DNA of 64,000 nucleotides from Fodinicola acaciae. Its GTDB lineage: Bacteria; Actinomycetota; Actinomycetes; Mycobacteriales; HKI-0501. The notes under the pieces are model-generated. The model was not told where the DNA came from. It saw nothing but the letters and a program-made list of their open reading frames with translations, and did not search any database. Within the stretch, counting starts at the first letter, position 1. Each line of letters begins with the position of its first letter. Shown here piece after piece: positions 1-10,001 of this stretch. The translations under genes were made by a program, and so were the position numbers. Location: the NCBI RefSeq assembly GCF_010993745.1, contig NZ_WOTN01000002.1, positions 1,736,001 through 1,800,000 of the forward strand. The letters run 5' to 3'.

Positions 1-902
1 GTGGGCAACGCGGTCCACTGGTTGTCGTGGACCTTGTGGTGGGCCATGCCCGCGTACGGCCTGCCGGCCGGCACCTGCATCCGCAGCAGGAATTCGACCT
101 CCCAGCGCGCTTCGTTCAGGATGTCCGGGACACCGTCGTGGTGTTCGGGAACGCTCAGCGCACCGTCGCCGAAAATCCCACCCGGATCACGGACATGTGT
201 GCCACGCTCAAAAGCGCTGAGTAGCTGATAACCGGAGATGCCGCCGTTGACCACATATTTGCCGTGGTCGCCGGCGTCGTACCAGCCCCCACGTACGTCC
301 TGCCGGTAGTCGCAGACACCTGGCTGGCAGGGCACCTCGGTGTCGCCGCGATTGGGAGCCAGGCCGAGGTGCCCGGCCGGCCGGGCATACGCGGCGCCGG
401 CCAGCGACGCGTCGATCGCGATCCCGCTTCGCTGGAGATAGAAAAACCGCATGGAGTCGGCAAAAAGGCGGTCATAAATCGTTCTGCCGATGCTGAACGG
501 ATAGCTGGCCTTGTCGGCGACTGCCAGCGAATATCCCCGACCGGGTCGCCGGAATGTGTCGAACGCGATCGTCTGGACGTTGTGCCCCGACGCCCGATCG
601 ATGCCACGTTCTGTTGTCAGGCCGGTGGTGACCGTCCGACCGGCCGCGTCCCGCAGCCGCCACATCAGGGGAGTGGTCGCCGCGGTGACCACGGTGGCGC
701 GCTTGGGGCCGGCCGGCAGATAGCCGACCTGGTTGACCATGACGCTGTCCACCCTGGCGCTCGCCGGTCGACCCTCCGGCGCTGGACCTGGTCGGGTGGC
801 CGCCGAGGTGGCGTCCTGAATCGAGCTCCCGACCAGCACAGCGATGCCGGCGGCGGACGCGACGACCGTGGTCCATCGGCGCCTGGTTCTCCTCATGGGC
901 AT
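1..902 (-). CDS. GH9 cellulase/endoglucanase, N-terminal part (runs off left edge)
   Basis: Secreted glycoside hydrolase family 9 enzyme, expected to cut beta-1,4-glucan outside the cell. About 300 codons are visible and the frame is open to the edge. A basic signal peptide (MPMRRTRRR, then a hydrophobic stretch) covers about residues 1-32. An Ig-like CelD_N domain follows (starting near [14 protein letters not shown]), then the start of the catalytic (alpha/alpha)6 domain with the GH9 signature [14 protein letters not shown], whose Asp residues include the catalytic base. The ATG at 902 is taken as start; a second ATG two codons later is possible. Two CebR-type boxes lie just upstream, so cellobiose-responsive repression is likely. 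The family call is confident; endo or exo action cannot be told from this part. Confidence 0.9.
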   Translation of the reverse strand, partial: MPMRRTRRRWTTVVASAAGIAVLVGSSIQDATSAATRPGPAPEGRPASARVDSVMVNQVGYLPAGPKRATVVTAATTPLMWRLRDAAGRTVTTGLTTERGIDRASGHNVQTIAFDTFRRPGRGYSLAVADKASYPFSIGRTIYDRLFADSMRFFYLQRSGIAIDASLAGAAYARPAGHLGLAPNRGDTEVPCQPGVCDYRQDVRGGWYDAGDHGKYVVNGGISGYQLLSAFERGTHVRDPGGIFGDGALSVPEHHDGVPDILNEARWEVEFLLRMQVPAGRPYAGMAHHKVHDNQWTALP

Positions 903-918
903 CTGAAACCCTCTCGAT

Positions 919-932
919 GTGGAGCGCTCCCA
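919..932. promoter_or_regulatory. degenerate CebR-type operator
   Basis: This 14-bp site matches the CebR consensus TGGGAGCGCTCCCA at 12 of 14 positions, with mismatches only in the first two bases. It begins 17 bp upstream of the GH9 start codon, where a bound repressor would block initiation or early elongation. It forms a pair with the perfect box about 67 bp further upstream. Confidence 0.6.
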
Positions 933-985
933 TGTCGTCGCCGCCTCGTCGGCCTCAACAGTTACGAATCTTTACAACGTCGTAA

Positions 986-999
986 TGGGAGCGCTCCCA
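986..999. promoter_or_regulatory. perfect CebR operator (TGGGAGCGCTCCCA)
   Basis: An exact 14-bp palindrome identical to the operator of CebR, the LacI-family cellobiose repressor of streptomycetes and other actinomycetes. It lies 84 bp upstream of the GH9 cellulase start. Release by cello-oligosaccharides is known for this repressor; its role here is inferred from position. No cebR gene is present in the window. Confidence 0.85.
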
Positions 1000-1222
1000 A
1001 CAGCATGTCGCAAACTGCCCAACGAGGCAACTATCCGTTTCGAATCGCCTCCGGAAACGAAACTGTCCGTAAGCTCATGAGAGCCAAGGTTGCCTGTCGC
1101 GTCGGCTGCTCGCGTCCTCCACCGACAGACAAATGCGCGTACTCCCGAGGAAGTAGGACGCTACTCCCGGTGGAGTTCCCGGACGCGGACGACTCCCGTC
1201 TCGGAGCTTGCGTGCGTCGTTG
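1000..1222. other. spacer between GH89 3' end and GH9 promoter
   Basis: Together with the operator region this is about 320 bp without a gene. Apart from the two CebR boxes I see no convincing open frame, hairpin or repeat. The GH9 promoter itself should lie near the boxes. Confidence 0.5.
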
Positions 1223-3475
1223 TCAGACGGGGTCGCCGGCGATCTCAGCGGCGATCCGGCTGGCGACCGCGTACGGGTCGCCGGATGGCTGAGTCGGGTG
1301 CGCCTCGGTCTGCTGGCTCCACGCGTCGCCGCGTGCTCCCCAGTCGGAATAGGTCGGCGGGTGGCCGCTGGCGATCGTCGCCGGCAGATCGTCGAAGAAG
1401 CGTTTCCACCGCGGCCGGTAATAGCCGCTGAGTAGTCCGAGCCAGTCGCGGTTGGCATAGTCGCGCAGGACAGGTTGGGCCTTCGACGTCCAGATAGTGA
1501 GGATCGATCGCGCGTTCCATTCCAGGATTTTGCGTTCATCGTCGTCGGTGGCCCAGCTCTTTGCCTGTTCCAGCCAGGTTCCCAGGAGCCAGTCCTTGTT
1601 GGTTGCCAGGATCTGTTCGGTCAGGTCGAGCGCGCGCAGGAAACGGTCGGTGTGCCGGCGTACGTCCGCCTCGTTCTTTGCCTGGTACGCAGCCCTTACC
1701 TTGTCGACCAGCAACCGCGCGCGGTTGGCCAGTTGCTGACGGGTCACGTCCACGAGGTCGTACTGGTAGGTGGCAAGTGCACGCACCTTGTCGTCGATCG
1801 CGAGCATCTCCGTGAGGCATGGCGCGAAAACAGCCGGGTCGTATCGCCACTGGTCGGGGCCGAACACGCAGGCCGAGCCCGGTGTGAGCGTGGGTTCGAC
1901 TGCGAACGGTGTTTCGAACGGCCCTTCGCCGGTCGTATGCCCGGTGGCGGCGTACGAATACGCGGTCTTCAACAGAATGCGCCACGCGGCGGCGGCATGT
2001 GGGTCGTCGACGCCGTAGCGGCGTCGAGCGTAGTTGACGATCCACGTTTCGAGGTCGACCGGACTGTGTCGCCAGGCCACCTCGCCGAGCAGGTCGGCGA
2101 CGACGGGATTCTGGTGCGTTCCCTCCGGCACCCAGGCTGTGCCGACCAGCCGGCGGCGCGCCGGGTCGGTCCGTACGGTCTGCAGAGTCCGGCCGGGTTC
2201 GATGAGGTTGCCAAACATTCCCAGCCGGCCACCGAAGTTCGCGATCGTCCCCCAGGACCACGGCACTCCCCAGTATGCTTCGGTGTCCTGCCATTTCCGG
2301 CTGTCGTCAGAATCCAGGTCCATCACGACGACGCGATTCTCGTCGACGGCATTGAGCACGTCGAGCCGGGGATTGTCCTGCCATCCCTGCAAAATCCAGA
2401 TCGCGTCGGGGACAGCGCGGTTCAGCGCGTCCTGGACGGCCTTGGCCGCCTCGCCCAGATCCGCGCCGTCCAGAAACGAGGGCAGCACGTCGTCGCCAAC
2501 CTCGAAGAACAAGTCGTTGGAGTAGTGCGTTGTGGTGCCGAAATGTGTCTTCTGCGCCGCATAGAACCGCGCGGCGACCTCGGGAAAAAGTGCTTCGGTG
2601 GTGTCCAGCCAGTACGGTCGTGGATGGCCGGCATAGTCGGACTGCGCCGGAATGTGGGTGCCAGGGTGCAGATCGGCGAACGCCTCGTCCGGCACATGCC
2701 CCACAAACGCGGGAAAGACCGGCGTGATGCCCAGTTCCTTCATCCGGTCGATGATTTTGTTGCCGAGCTCGGCCCGCTTGTTCATCAGCGCTACGCTGAC
2801 CGGGCCGCTGTATCCTGACGCGTCCGCGTCATATCCGGTGATCTCGCCGTACCATTGCCACGGCTGGTGCGCTGGTTGCGCGATCCACTGCCGGACGGCG
2901 AGTTCGTCCATTCCGAAGTCGCGGAACGTGTCATACCAGACGATTTCCTGGCCGACCAACGCCAGTGCGCGGTTCGTGCCGCTGGCCGCGAGATAGTCCA
3001 GCTCCCGTGTCCACTCCGACCAGGTCCAGAACGGCGTCGTGTAACCGAAGACCGTGAAGTTGTAGGCATACCGTTCCGCCAGTTCCGTCGACTGGCGAAC
3101 AGGCGTGGCGGGTGCCGGCAGCACGTCGGGCAACGAGATACGGTCGCCATTGGTGGAAAGATGACCGCCGGCGACGTACTTCAACCACCAATGCACGCCG
3201 GAGATCGCGGCGACCGTACTCGTCGCGTTGACAGTGATATGGCCAGCGGTGCCACCGATCTCGAACGCGTCCGCTTCGCCGGCACCTCGGGTCAGCGGGC
3301 CGATCGCGAACTGGCGACCGGCATTCGTGCCGACAAGGCGGAAGATCGCGGCCTGCACGGGGGCTACCTCGGCCGGTGTGGCCGACCAGGCCGATGCTGG
3401 GACTGCCGGGATTGCCAACGTTCCCGCCGCCGCCAACGAACTGAGGAGAAACGTACGTCTGGGAATGTTACCCAT
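1223..3475 (-). CDS. Tat-exported GH89 alpha-N-acetylglucosaminidase (NAGLU-like)
   Basis: This 750-residue exported enzyme is predicted to release terminal alpha-linked GlcNAc from glycans. The N-terminus has a twin-arginine signal (RRTFLLSSLAAAGTL). Then come the three NAGLU modules in order: an N-terminal alpha/beta domain (about 40-125), the catalytic TIM barrel (about 130-460, with FFEVGDDVLPSF and GWQDNPRLDVL) and the helical C-terminal domain (about 470-740). The length fits the family. The ATG at 3475 gives a complete Tat signal. In bacteria such enzymes act on mucin- or heparan-like glycans; here it sits between a cellulase and other exo-enzymes, so scavenging of environmental glycans is likely. 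Substrate not provable from sequence. Confidence 0.9.
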   Translation of the reverse strand: MGNIPRRTFLLSSLAAAGTLAIPAVPASAWSATPAEVAPVQAAIFRLVGTNAGRQFAIGPLTRGAGEADAFEIGGTAGHITVNATSTVAAISGVHWWLKYVAGGHLSTNGDRISLPDVLPAPATPVRQSTELAERYAYNFTVFGYTTPFWTWSEWTRELDYLAASGTNRALALVGQEIVWYDTFRDFGMDELAVRQWIAQPAHQPWQWYGEITGYDADASGYSGPVSVALMNKRAELGNKIIDRMKELGITPVFPAFVGHVPDEAFADLHPGTHIPAQSDYAGHPRPYWLDTTEALFPEVAARFYAAQKTHFGTTTHYSNDLFFEVGDDVLPSFLDGADLGEAAKAVQDALNRAVPDAIWILQGWQDNPRLDVLNAVDENRVVVMDLDSDDSRKWQDTEAYWGVPWSWGTIANFGGRLGMFGNLIEPGRTLQTVRTDPARRRLVGTAWVPEGTHQNPVVADLLGEVAWRHSPVDLETWIVNYARRRYGVDDPHAAAAWRILLKTAYSYAATGHTTGEGPFETPFAVEPTLTPGSACVFGPDQWRYDPAVFAPCLTEMLAIDDKVRALATYQYDLVDVTRQQLANRARLLVDKVRAAYQAKNEADVRRHTDRFLRALDLTEQILATNKDWLLGTWLEQAKSWATDDDERKILEWNARSILTIWTSKAQPVLRDYANRDWLGLLSGYYRPRWKRFFDDLPATIASGHPPTYSDWGARGDAWSQQTEAHPTQPSGDPYAVASRIAAEIAGDPV

Positions 3476-3703
3476 TGATGAAGTCCTTCCGCCGGAATGG
3501 CTGAACGTGGCGCGAGCTTACTGGTGCGTACCTCTTGTGTCACCCAGTTCGGGGCTGTCTCGCCGATTCCCGTTGTGAACGAGCGCCGCGCCAAGAGGAA
3601 GGAGAGTGCCTAGCCAACCAAAATGCCGGCGATCAGACACCGGGCATTGTCGACAGAAGATGGCCGACGACCGCGGGCCAGTCGGCAACGTGGGCAATGG
3701 CCT

Positions 3704-3772
3704 GGTGAGAGACACCTCTGCCGCACCTGTCGGCGAGGGCAGGCTCGCACAGGTGGGCAGAGGCGGCTCACC
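3704..3772. repeat. long imperfect inverted repeat (hairpin 1)
   Basis: The arms 3716-3730 and 3749-3762 pair over 14 bp with one bulged base, extended inward by GCGAG/CTCGC (3733-3737 with 3744-3748) and outward by GGTGAG/CTCACC (3704-3709 with 3767-3772). No T-run follows. It lies between divergent genes, so it is not an ordinary terminator for either. Confidence 0.75.
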
Positions 3773-3780
3773 CCCCATGC

Positions 3781-3823
3781 CACATGAGTGAGCGGGATCG
3801 GGGGAGCGCCGCCCGCTCATGTG
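3781..3823. repeat. inverted repeat (hairpin 2)
   Basis: CACATGAG...GCGGG at 3781-3796 pairs with CCCGCTCATGTG at 3812-3823; the left arm carries three extra bases (TGA). It starts 8 bp after hairpin 1, giving two strong stem-loops in tandem inside a divergent intergenic region. Confidence 0.7.
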
Positions 3824-4137
3824 ACAAGGACCAGAGGCCACTTACCTGGTCGCGCGGCATGGGGACGATGGCCGCGCGCCGGTCTGAAGCTACGGCGGCG
3901 TTGCTTATCCCGTCGAGGAAGAACAGGAGGAAGTCTTGCGGAGGAATGCGAACGCGGCAGGCGAGGAGGCGCGATGGCGAGCGATTCTCCAGTGGGATTA
4001 CGGAAAACCGTGGGCGGTCTGTGAGCCATCGCTTGACCCGCCGGCAGGCAGGCAAATACTGATCTGCAGCTGGTGGGTTTCTGTCGCGGAAAGACCCAAT
4101 GTGCGACAGCCGGATGACTCCGAAAGGAAATGTAACT

Positions 4138-4686
4138 GTGAGACGGCCCGAGATGATGGTCGGTCTGCCTGTGCTCGTCATCGTGGGATCCCTGGCCTGC
4201 GGCGTCGTGCCCGCTGGTGCTGGTGAAATCTCGTACGCGCAAGGCATCGCCACGTATGCTGGGACATTCGGCAGGCCCTGCCATACCCGCGACGTGAGGG
4301 TGTCCGGAGCGGTGGCGACACCGCCGACGATCGACATCCCGAGGTACTGTTCGGCGCCACTGGCCCTGTTGACCAGGGATCTGGCCAAAGGGATCGGCCC
4401 GGCCGCCATGGCCGGCAGCTCGGTCACGGTCAACTACGTGCTGGTGACCTGGTCAGACGGACGAGTCGCCGACAGTTCATGGCCCGACAAACCGTTCGTG
4501 GTCGATCACCTTGGCGGCGGCGAGGTGATCGCCGGCTGGGACCAGGGCCTGGTCGGGGTCCGGCCCGGGACCCGGCGACTGCTCGTCATTCCGCCGGAGC
4601 TCGCCTATGGCAGCAAAGGCGTGCCTCCCGTGGTCAAGCCGAACGAGACGCTCGTCTTCGTCGTGGACGTGATCGCTGTTTCATGA
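4138..4686 (+). CDS. exported FKBP-type peptidyl-prolyl cis-trans isomerase
   Basis: A 182-residue protein with an N-terminal hydrophobic export signal (about 1-28) and a C-terminal FKBP domain (about 95-182). The domain shows the expected order: VNYVLVTWSDGRVADSSW, then VIAGWDQGLVGVRPG, RLLVIPPELAYGSKG and NETLVFVVDVIAV. It should speed folding of proline-containing secreted proteins at the cell surface. A Cys near residue 19 sits in a poor lipobox context (SLAC), so lipid anchoring is uncertain. The GTG at 4138 is chosen because AAAGGAA lies about 8 bp upstream and the signal peptide then begins MRRPEMMVG. The setting among secreted enzymes suits a secretion chaperone. Confidence 0.88.
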   Translation: MRRPEMMVGLPVLVIVGSLACGVVPAGAGEISYAQGIATYAGTFGRPCHTRDVRVSGAVATPPTIDIPRYCSAPLALLTRDLAKGIGPAAMAGSSVTVNYVLVTWSDGRVADSSWPDKPFVVDHLGGGEVIAGWDQGLVGVRPGTRRLLVIPPELAYGSKGVPPVVKPNETLVFVVDVIAVS

Positions 4687-4874
4687 GGATCTCCCCGTAC
4701 GCCTGACATCTTGCGTTCCCGGAAAGAATGCCTGTCATTGTTCGTGGCGTCGGGTGGCGCCTGAGAATATTTCGACGACATCGCGCGATTTCCCGGCCGG
4801 CCTCTTGACGCGCCTGACCGTGTTCCGATACTGGTGCATACCTGTTTTCGAATCCGTCGTACGGAGAGTCTTTG

Positions 4875-7800
4875 ATGAAACGTCCCAGTCGCGCTCTCCT
4901 GGTCGCCGCGGCTCTCGGGCTGGTGACCGCGCTGGCTGTTCCCGTCACCCCGGCCGACGCGGCCCGGCCCGCGGCGACGGTCAGGCCGCACGTCACGCCA
5001 CGCGGCACGTTGTCGCCCGACGCGGTCGCGCGGATCAACGACGCGGTGAACAACACCTCCGACCAATGGGGAAACGAGCTGGTCAATGCCCCGAACGGGC
5101 CGAGCCTCGCGGCGGTGCGGCCACTGCTGCCGCCGGTGACCAACGCCGGACCGGGCCATTCCGCGTCGGGCTATTACTACCTGCCGATGACCTATCCGAA
5201 GCCGACCGCGGCGACCTGGCAGGCCACCCGTGCGTTCGCGCTGCAGGTCGCCGACGGAAGCCAGATCCTGTCCAACTATTCCGAGGGTGCGGCCACCCAG
5301 ACGGTGAGCTTCGGGGTCGGCGCCGACGGCAACGAGGCGTACGGCAGCCAGCAGGCCCACCTCGCCGACCCGCAGCTCGCCGGCGGCTACCTGCCGATTC
5401 TGGTGAACAGCTACACCGACGGCACCGGGACCCGCTTCGACCGCGAGTCGTACGCCATCCGGGTCGGGTCCGACACCGGGCCGCTGGTGAGCTTCGTGAA
5501 ATTCACCGTCCATCCCGGAAACTCGGCCACGACGCTGCGGTTGAACCTGAACAACCCACAGATCGGCGGCATCGGTGTCAGCGGCAACACGCTTTCCGCC
5601 AACGGCCAGTCGTACGTGAAGTTCAGCGGCTCGCCGTCGTGGAGCTCGCCAAATCTGAGCTATGGCATCGATCCCTCGGCCGGTGTCCAGGACATCTACC
5701 TGATCGTCGCGAACACGCCGGCCAACCTGTCGTCGGTCGGCGCCGACGCGACCGGTTATGCCAACGCCCGCCAGCAGGTGTCCTCGTACTGGCAGAACGT
5801 GCTGTCCGGCGGTGCGACGATCAACGTTCCCGAGGCGTACGCCCAAAACGCCATGCGAAACCTGCTTCTGCAGGACCTGGTGATGGCATTCCAGCAGAGC
5901 ATCGGCGACGGCTACGAGAGCCCCGCGAGCGATTTCGCGTTTGTTCCTGAGCTGGACAGCTCGGTGAGCACCCTGGGCGAGTTCGGCTACGACACCGACT
6001 TCCGGCAGGACCTGTCCGCGCTGCTCGTTCGTGGCCAGGGAGACGGTGCCTTCCCGGACTGGGAGAAGGGCTTCAAGCTCCAGGAGGCGGCCTCGTACTA
6101 TTTTCTCACCAACGACTCGTCGTACATCTCGCAGAACCTGAACACGTTCACCGGTTGGCTCACCGGTGCCGGCGGCTTCCAGGCACAGATGGCGGCGAAC
6201 AACAACCTGGTCGAGAAGGAACAGTATGTCTCCGACATCGCCACGCCCGTCTACGGACTGAACCACCAGTCACAGGTCTGGCGCGGCATGCGCGACTTCG
6301 CGATCGCCCTGCGACAGATGGGAAACACCTCGCTCGCCGATCAGTTCGCCGCCCAGGCGACCACGTTGCGCACGGCGATCCTGTCGGCGGTCCGGCAGTC
6401 CGAGACGAAGCTGTCCGACGGCTCCATCTTCGTGCCCATCCCGTTGCTGGACCCATCCGAGAAACAGCCTTTCGAGCCGATCACCGGGTCGCGTTTTGGC
6501 AGCTACTGGAACATCATCATCCCGTACGCGCTGGGCACCGGGATTTTCCCGGCCGGCAGCCCGGAGGCGACCGGCATCGCGACCTACATTCGCAACCACG
6601 GTGGCCTTTTCCTCGGCATGACCAGGTTCAATTTGTACGGCGGCGACGCGGGCAACTGTGAGGTCGACGCGCCGCTGAACTTCCCGGCCAACGCGCCCGG
6701 CTACAAGACGACCGGCGTCGACCAGCAATATGGCTTCGGCTGGACGAAATACCTGTCCGACCAGGGCGACGCGGGCGGGCTCAACATGCAGTTCTACGGG
6801 CAGCTCGGCCAGGAGCTCGCTCCGAACACGTTCATCGGCGGCGAGGGAGCGACGCTTTCGCCCTGCCCGGGCGAGTACGACCGCAGCATGTTCTTCCCGC
6901 CGCTGGCCGCCGGCAATGCCGTGCCGCTGCAGGCGATGCGCGGCATGCTCGTCTCCGAGGGACTGGCCGACGACGGCACCCCGCGGACCTTGAACATCGC
7001 GCCGGCGACGCCGCAACAATGGCTGTCGGACGGGCAGAACGTCTCGGTCGGCAAGCTGCCGACCGACTTCGGTCCGCTGACGTACAGCATCGCTTCCCAG
7101 CTCTCGCAAGGAAAAGTCACCGCCTCCATCACCCCGCCGGCGGCCGCGCCGGGGCGGCTGAAGCCGACCGACGTGGTCCTGCACCTGCGTACGCCGGCCG
7201 GCTCTCGGCTCTCCGGGGTCACCGTGAACGGCGCGTCGCATGCTTTCGACGCGACCGCGCAAACCGTGGACCTCGGCGCGATCTCGGCCAACGTCACCGT
7301 GCTGGCGCAGTATTCGAGCGCGGCGGTCGGCGCGAACCAGGCGGTCCCGACCGTGCTGTCGGCCGCACCCGATGTCGTACGCCCTGGCCAGGGCCTGCCG
7401 GTGTCGGGCACGGTCGAGGCGGTGGGCAGCGGCACGGTGACCGGCACCGTCGCGGTCTCGGCGCCGACCGGCTGGACCGTACCGTCGCCGGCCGGGTTCT
7501 CGGTCGCCAGCTCTGGCTCGATCGGCTGGCAGAAGTTTCAGACCTTCGTTCAGCCGCCACCGAACACGCCGGCCGGCACCTACCAGGTCACGGTGACGAC
7601 CACGCCGTCGGGCGGCAGCCCGGTGTCCCGAGCGCTGAGCGTCACGGTCGCCACCCCATCCACCTCTGACTACGCGAGCCTGGTGGAACTGGACCATCCG
7701 ACCGCGTACTGGCGGCTGGACGACACCGGCTCGACCGCGGTCGACTCCTCGCCTTACCACACCAATGGCACCTACCAGGCAGGTTCGGTGACCAGCTCGT

Positions 7801-9350
7801 CCGGGCCGTTCGCCGGCGACACCGCGGTCTGCCTCAACGGCAACGGATACATGTCGGTGCCGAACTCACTCGCGGTGTCGCCATCGGCGGCGACGTCGTG
7901 GGAGGCATGGGTCAAGGTCAACACGACGCAACAGCAGTCGATTGTCGAGAAATACGACGGTCCGCACTACAACGGCTTCGGCGTACGGCTGATCACTGGC
8001 AACAAGCTCCAGGCGTTCATGTTGGACCGCAGCGACACGCTGCCGCCGGCCATCACCAGCACCCGGTCCGTCCAAACTGGACAGTGGTATCACGTCGCGG
8101 TCAGCTACGACGGGACGACCATGGTCCTCTACCTGAACGGCCAGCCGGTCGGGTCGGTCGCCAGCCCAGCGCCGACGTTGGGCAGCAACAGCCTCAAAAT
8201 CGGCGCTCGTGGCGACGACGCGGGGACCCGGCTGAACGGTTGTGTCTCGCAGGTCGCGATCTATGACCACGCGTTGGCATCGGCGACCGTACGGGCACAT
8301 TACCTGCGTGGCATTCTGCAGGCAGGCGGTGGCGCTGAGGGCTCGCAGGCGATGGTTTTGCAGAGCCAGCAACAACATTTCTTCGGCACGACCGCGTCCG
8401 GCAACGCCGAACACTGGTTCTGGGAACCGTCGAACAACACGATCCTGCACGACGTGTGGGCCAGCGGTGTCACGGGTGTGCCGACCGCGGGTCTCGCGGA
8501 CACCGGGCAGCAGCACCTTTGGGCCCGCGGAACAGACGGCAGCATCCGGCACGCGTACTGGACCCCGTCGGACAACACGATCCGGCAGGACACCTGGGCG
8601 CCCTCCGGGTCGGTCGCCGCCGACCCGGCCAGCGCGATCGTCGGCAGCCAGCTGCACGTGTTCGGCATTGACCCGAACGGGACGCTGCAACACTGGTGGA
8701 AGGACGAAAAACAGGGCTCAGTCACCCACGACACCTGGACCGGTGGTGTCGCACTCACTGGCCGCCCGACCGTACTGGTGGACGACAACGGGACCATCCA
8801 CGTCTTCGGCCGCGGCACCGACGGAAGTCTCCAGCATCTCTGGGAAACCCTCGCGACCGGCACGGTCCAGCACGATGCGTGGGCGCCGGCGGGTTCGATC
8901 GCCGCGGACCCGGTCGCCAGGACAATCGGCCACCAGGAACATGTTTTCGCGGTGGACGCGGCTCACGGCCTGCAGCACTGGTCCGTGGAGCAGGGACAGG
9001 CCACCCCCGGGCACAACACCTGGGCCACCGATGCCGGGTTGGCCGGCCGGCCGACGATCATGGTCGACGACACCGGTGCCCAGCACGTCATGGTCCGCGG
9101 TGGTGACGGCAGCCTCCAGCACTTCTGGTGGACGCCGGCCGACAACACGATCCGGCACGACACCTGGGCGCCGGCGGGCTCGATCGGCGCCGACCCGACC
9201 GCGATGTTCATCAACCGCCAGCAACACGTCTGGGCGGTCGACGGCAGCGGGCACGTCCAGCACTGGTTCTGGGACGAGAACACCAACCAGCTCAACCACG
9301 ACGACTGGACCGCGAGAGCAACTGCCGCCGGCAGCTCGAAGAGACACTAG
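4875..9350 (+). CDS. giant secreted six-hairpin-type glycosidase with LamG domain and seven-bladed PLL-like propeller
   Basis: A 1491-residue secreted enzyme. Order: signal peptide (1-29, ending TPADA); a beta-rich domain and an (alpha/alpha)6 catalytic-type region (about 60-790, with [18 protein letters not shown] and [14 protein letters not shown]); an Ig-like NEW3-type domain (about 820-925); a LamG/concanavalin-like domain (about 935-1150, with [20 protein letters not shown]); and a C-terminal tail of seven repeats of about 47 residues (QQHxFxxxxxGxxxHWW...HDxWxxxG), as in PLL/DUF346 lectin propellers. I cannot assign a GH family or catalytic pair. The ATG at 4875 has GGAGAG about 7 bp upstream; the TTG just before it is less likely. 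The tail probably anchors the enzyme to fucosylated or other surface glycans. Confidence 0.85.
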   Translation: MKRPSRALLVAAALGLVTALAVPVTPADAARPAATVRPHVTPRGTLSPDAVARINDAVNNTSDQWGNELVNAPNGPSLAAVRPLLPPVTNAGPGHSASGYYYLPMTYPKPTAATWQATRAFALQVADGSQILSNYSEGAATQTVSFGVGADGNEAYGSQQAHLADPQLAGGYLPILVNSYTDGTGTRFDRESYAIRVGSDTGPLVSFVKFTVHPGNSATTLRLNLNNPQIGGIGVSGNTLSANGQSYVKFSGSPSWSSPNLSYGIDPSAGVQDIYLIVANTPANLSSVGADATGYANARQQVSSYWQNVLSGGATINVPEAYAQNAMRNLLLQDLVMAFQQSIGDGYESPASDFAFVPELDSSVSTLGEFGYDTDFRQDLSALLVRGQGDGAFPDWEKGFKLQEAASYYFLTNDSSYISQNLNTFTGWLTGAGGFQAQMAANNNLVEKEQYVSDIATPVYGLNHQSQVWRGMRDFAIALRQMGNTSLADQFAAQATTLRTAILSAVRQSETKLSDGSIFVPIPLLDPSEKQPFEPITGSRFGSYWNIIIPYALGTGIFPAGSPEATGIATYIRNHGGLFLGMTRFNLYGGDAGNCEVDAPLNFPANAPGYKTTGVDQQYGFGWTKYLSDQGDAGGLNMQFYGQLGQELAPNTFIGGEGATLSPCPGEYDRSMFFPPLAAGNAVPLQAMRGMLVSEGLADDGTPRTLNIAPATPQQWLSDGQNVSVGKLPTDFGPLTYSIASQLSQGKVTASITPPAAAPGRLKPTDVVLHLRTPAGSRLSGVTVNGASHAFDATAQTVDLGAISANVTVLAQYSSAAVGANQAVPTVLSAAPDVVRPGQGLPVSGTVEAVGSGTVTGTVAVSAPTGWTVPSPAGFSVASSGSIGWQKFQTFVQPPPNTPAGTYQVTVTTTPSGGSPVSRALSVTVATPSTSDYASLVELDHPTAYWRLDDTGSTAVDSSPYHTNGTYQAGSVTSSSGPFAGDTAVCLNGNGYMSVPNSLAVSPSAATSWEAWVKVNTTQQQSIVEKYDGPHYNGFGVRLITGNKLQAFMLDRSDTLPPAITSTRSVQTGQWYHVAVSYDGTTMVLYLNGQPVGSVASPAPTLGSNSLKIGARGDDAGTRLNGCVSQVAIYDHALASATVRAHYLRGILQAGGGAEGSQAMVLQSQQQHFFGTTASGNAEHWFWEPSNNTILHDVWASGVTGVPTAGLADTGQQHLWARGTDGSIRHAYWTPSDNTIRQDTWAPSGSVAADPASAIVGSQLHVFGIDPNGTLQHWWKDEKQGSVTHDTWTGGVALTGRPTVLVDDNGTIHVFGRGTDGSLQHLWETLATGTVQHDAWAPAGSIAADPVARTIGHQEHVFAVDAAHGLQHWSVEQGQATPGHNTWATDAGLAGRPTIMVDDTGAQHVMVRGGDGSLQHFWWTPADNTIRHDTWAPAGSIGADPTAMFINRQQHVWAVDGSGHVQHWFWDENTNQLNHDDWTARATAAGSSKRH

Positions 9351-9392
9351 TGGCGTGTTTCCGAAATGGCATCCCGTTTCAGAAACACACCA
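9351..9392 (+). terminator. stem-loop after the giant glycosidase gene
   Basis: Arms 9351-9366 and 9377-9392 pair over 16 bp with two G-U-compatible mismatches and a 10-base loop, starting directly after the stop codon. There is no T-run, as is common in high-GC actinomycetes. It probably ends transcription or protects the mRNA 3' end. Confidence 0.7.
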
Positions 9393-9471
9393 TTAGCAAC
9401 GACACATTCGCCGAGAAGGACTCGGCGGGTGTCTCCCAGCACTGACTGACGAACATGTGGAAAGGTGACAG

Positions 9472-9984
9472 ATGAAACCCGCACGGATTCTCGCCATTGC
9501 GCTGAGTTTTGGCTTGACTGCTGCCATCTGCTCGGTCGGCGTACCCGCGTCCGCGGCGCCGCCGCAGCACGACGTGGACGTGCGGCTCGCCGCCGTGAAA
9601 TATCTGACCGACGACGGCAACCCCGCCGACTACTGGTACACGCACGTCGGCGTGCGGCCGGTGTTCGCGGTGAAGCTGGTCAACAGCGGCCAGAGCACGG
9701 AAAAGCGGGTGACCGTACGGATAACCACACCGGCCGACTGGGACGTACGCGCTCTCACGACCGATGGTGATTACTGGTCGTGCCACGACGACGATGCGGC
9801 GGTCATTTGCGGGAGCACGTTCACCGCCGCACCCGGCGGGGAGTGGCCGGACCTGAACGTCCAACTGAACTATGGCAAATACGGTCGCGGCGAGATCCAC
9901 GCCGGCGCGCGGCTCGGCGGCAAACCGCCGGTCGCCGGCGAGAACGAGGCCGTCCACGGCCTCTTCTGGGACACCAGCGCCTGA
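9472..9984 (+). CDS. small secreted protein of unknown function
   Basis: A 170-residue protein with a clear Sec signal peptide (MKPARILAIALSFGLTAA, cleavage after about residue 29, PASAA). The mature part looks like a single beta-sandwich: VFAVKLVNSGQSTEKRVTVRI and DWDVRALTTDGDYWSCHDDDAAVICGS resemble CARDB/DUF11-type domains, with two Cys that could form a disulfide. AAGGTGA lies 7 bp upstream of the ATG. It stands alone between the glycosidase terminator and the DJ-1-like gene. I do not recognise a family and assign no function. Confidence 0.75.
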   Translation: MKPARILAIALSFGLTAAICSVGVPASAAPPQHDVDVRLAAVKYLTDDGNPADYWYTHVGVRPVFAVKLVNSGQSTEKRVTVRITTPADWDVRALTTDGDYWSCHDDDAAVICGSTFTAAPGGEWPDLNVQLNYGKYGRGEIHAGARLGGKPPVAGENEAVHGLFWDTSA

Positions 9985-10001
9985 TCAGGCAGGAGTAATT
10001 C

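Larger units (their letters stand above)
3476..4137. other. 662-bp intergenic region with two strong hairpins
   Basis: Lies between the divergent GH89 and FKBP genes. No frame in it has a credible start, composition or homology. It holds two long stem-loops (listed separately); otherwise I see nothing beyond the presumed outward promoters. Confidence 0.6.

Noticed and set aside
4605-6266. A 553-codon minus-strand open frame over the giant glycosidase gene
   Set aside because: Antisense to a gene with signal peptide and recognisable domains; rich in Arg, Gly and Val with no motif.
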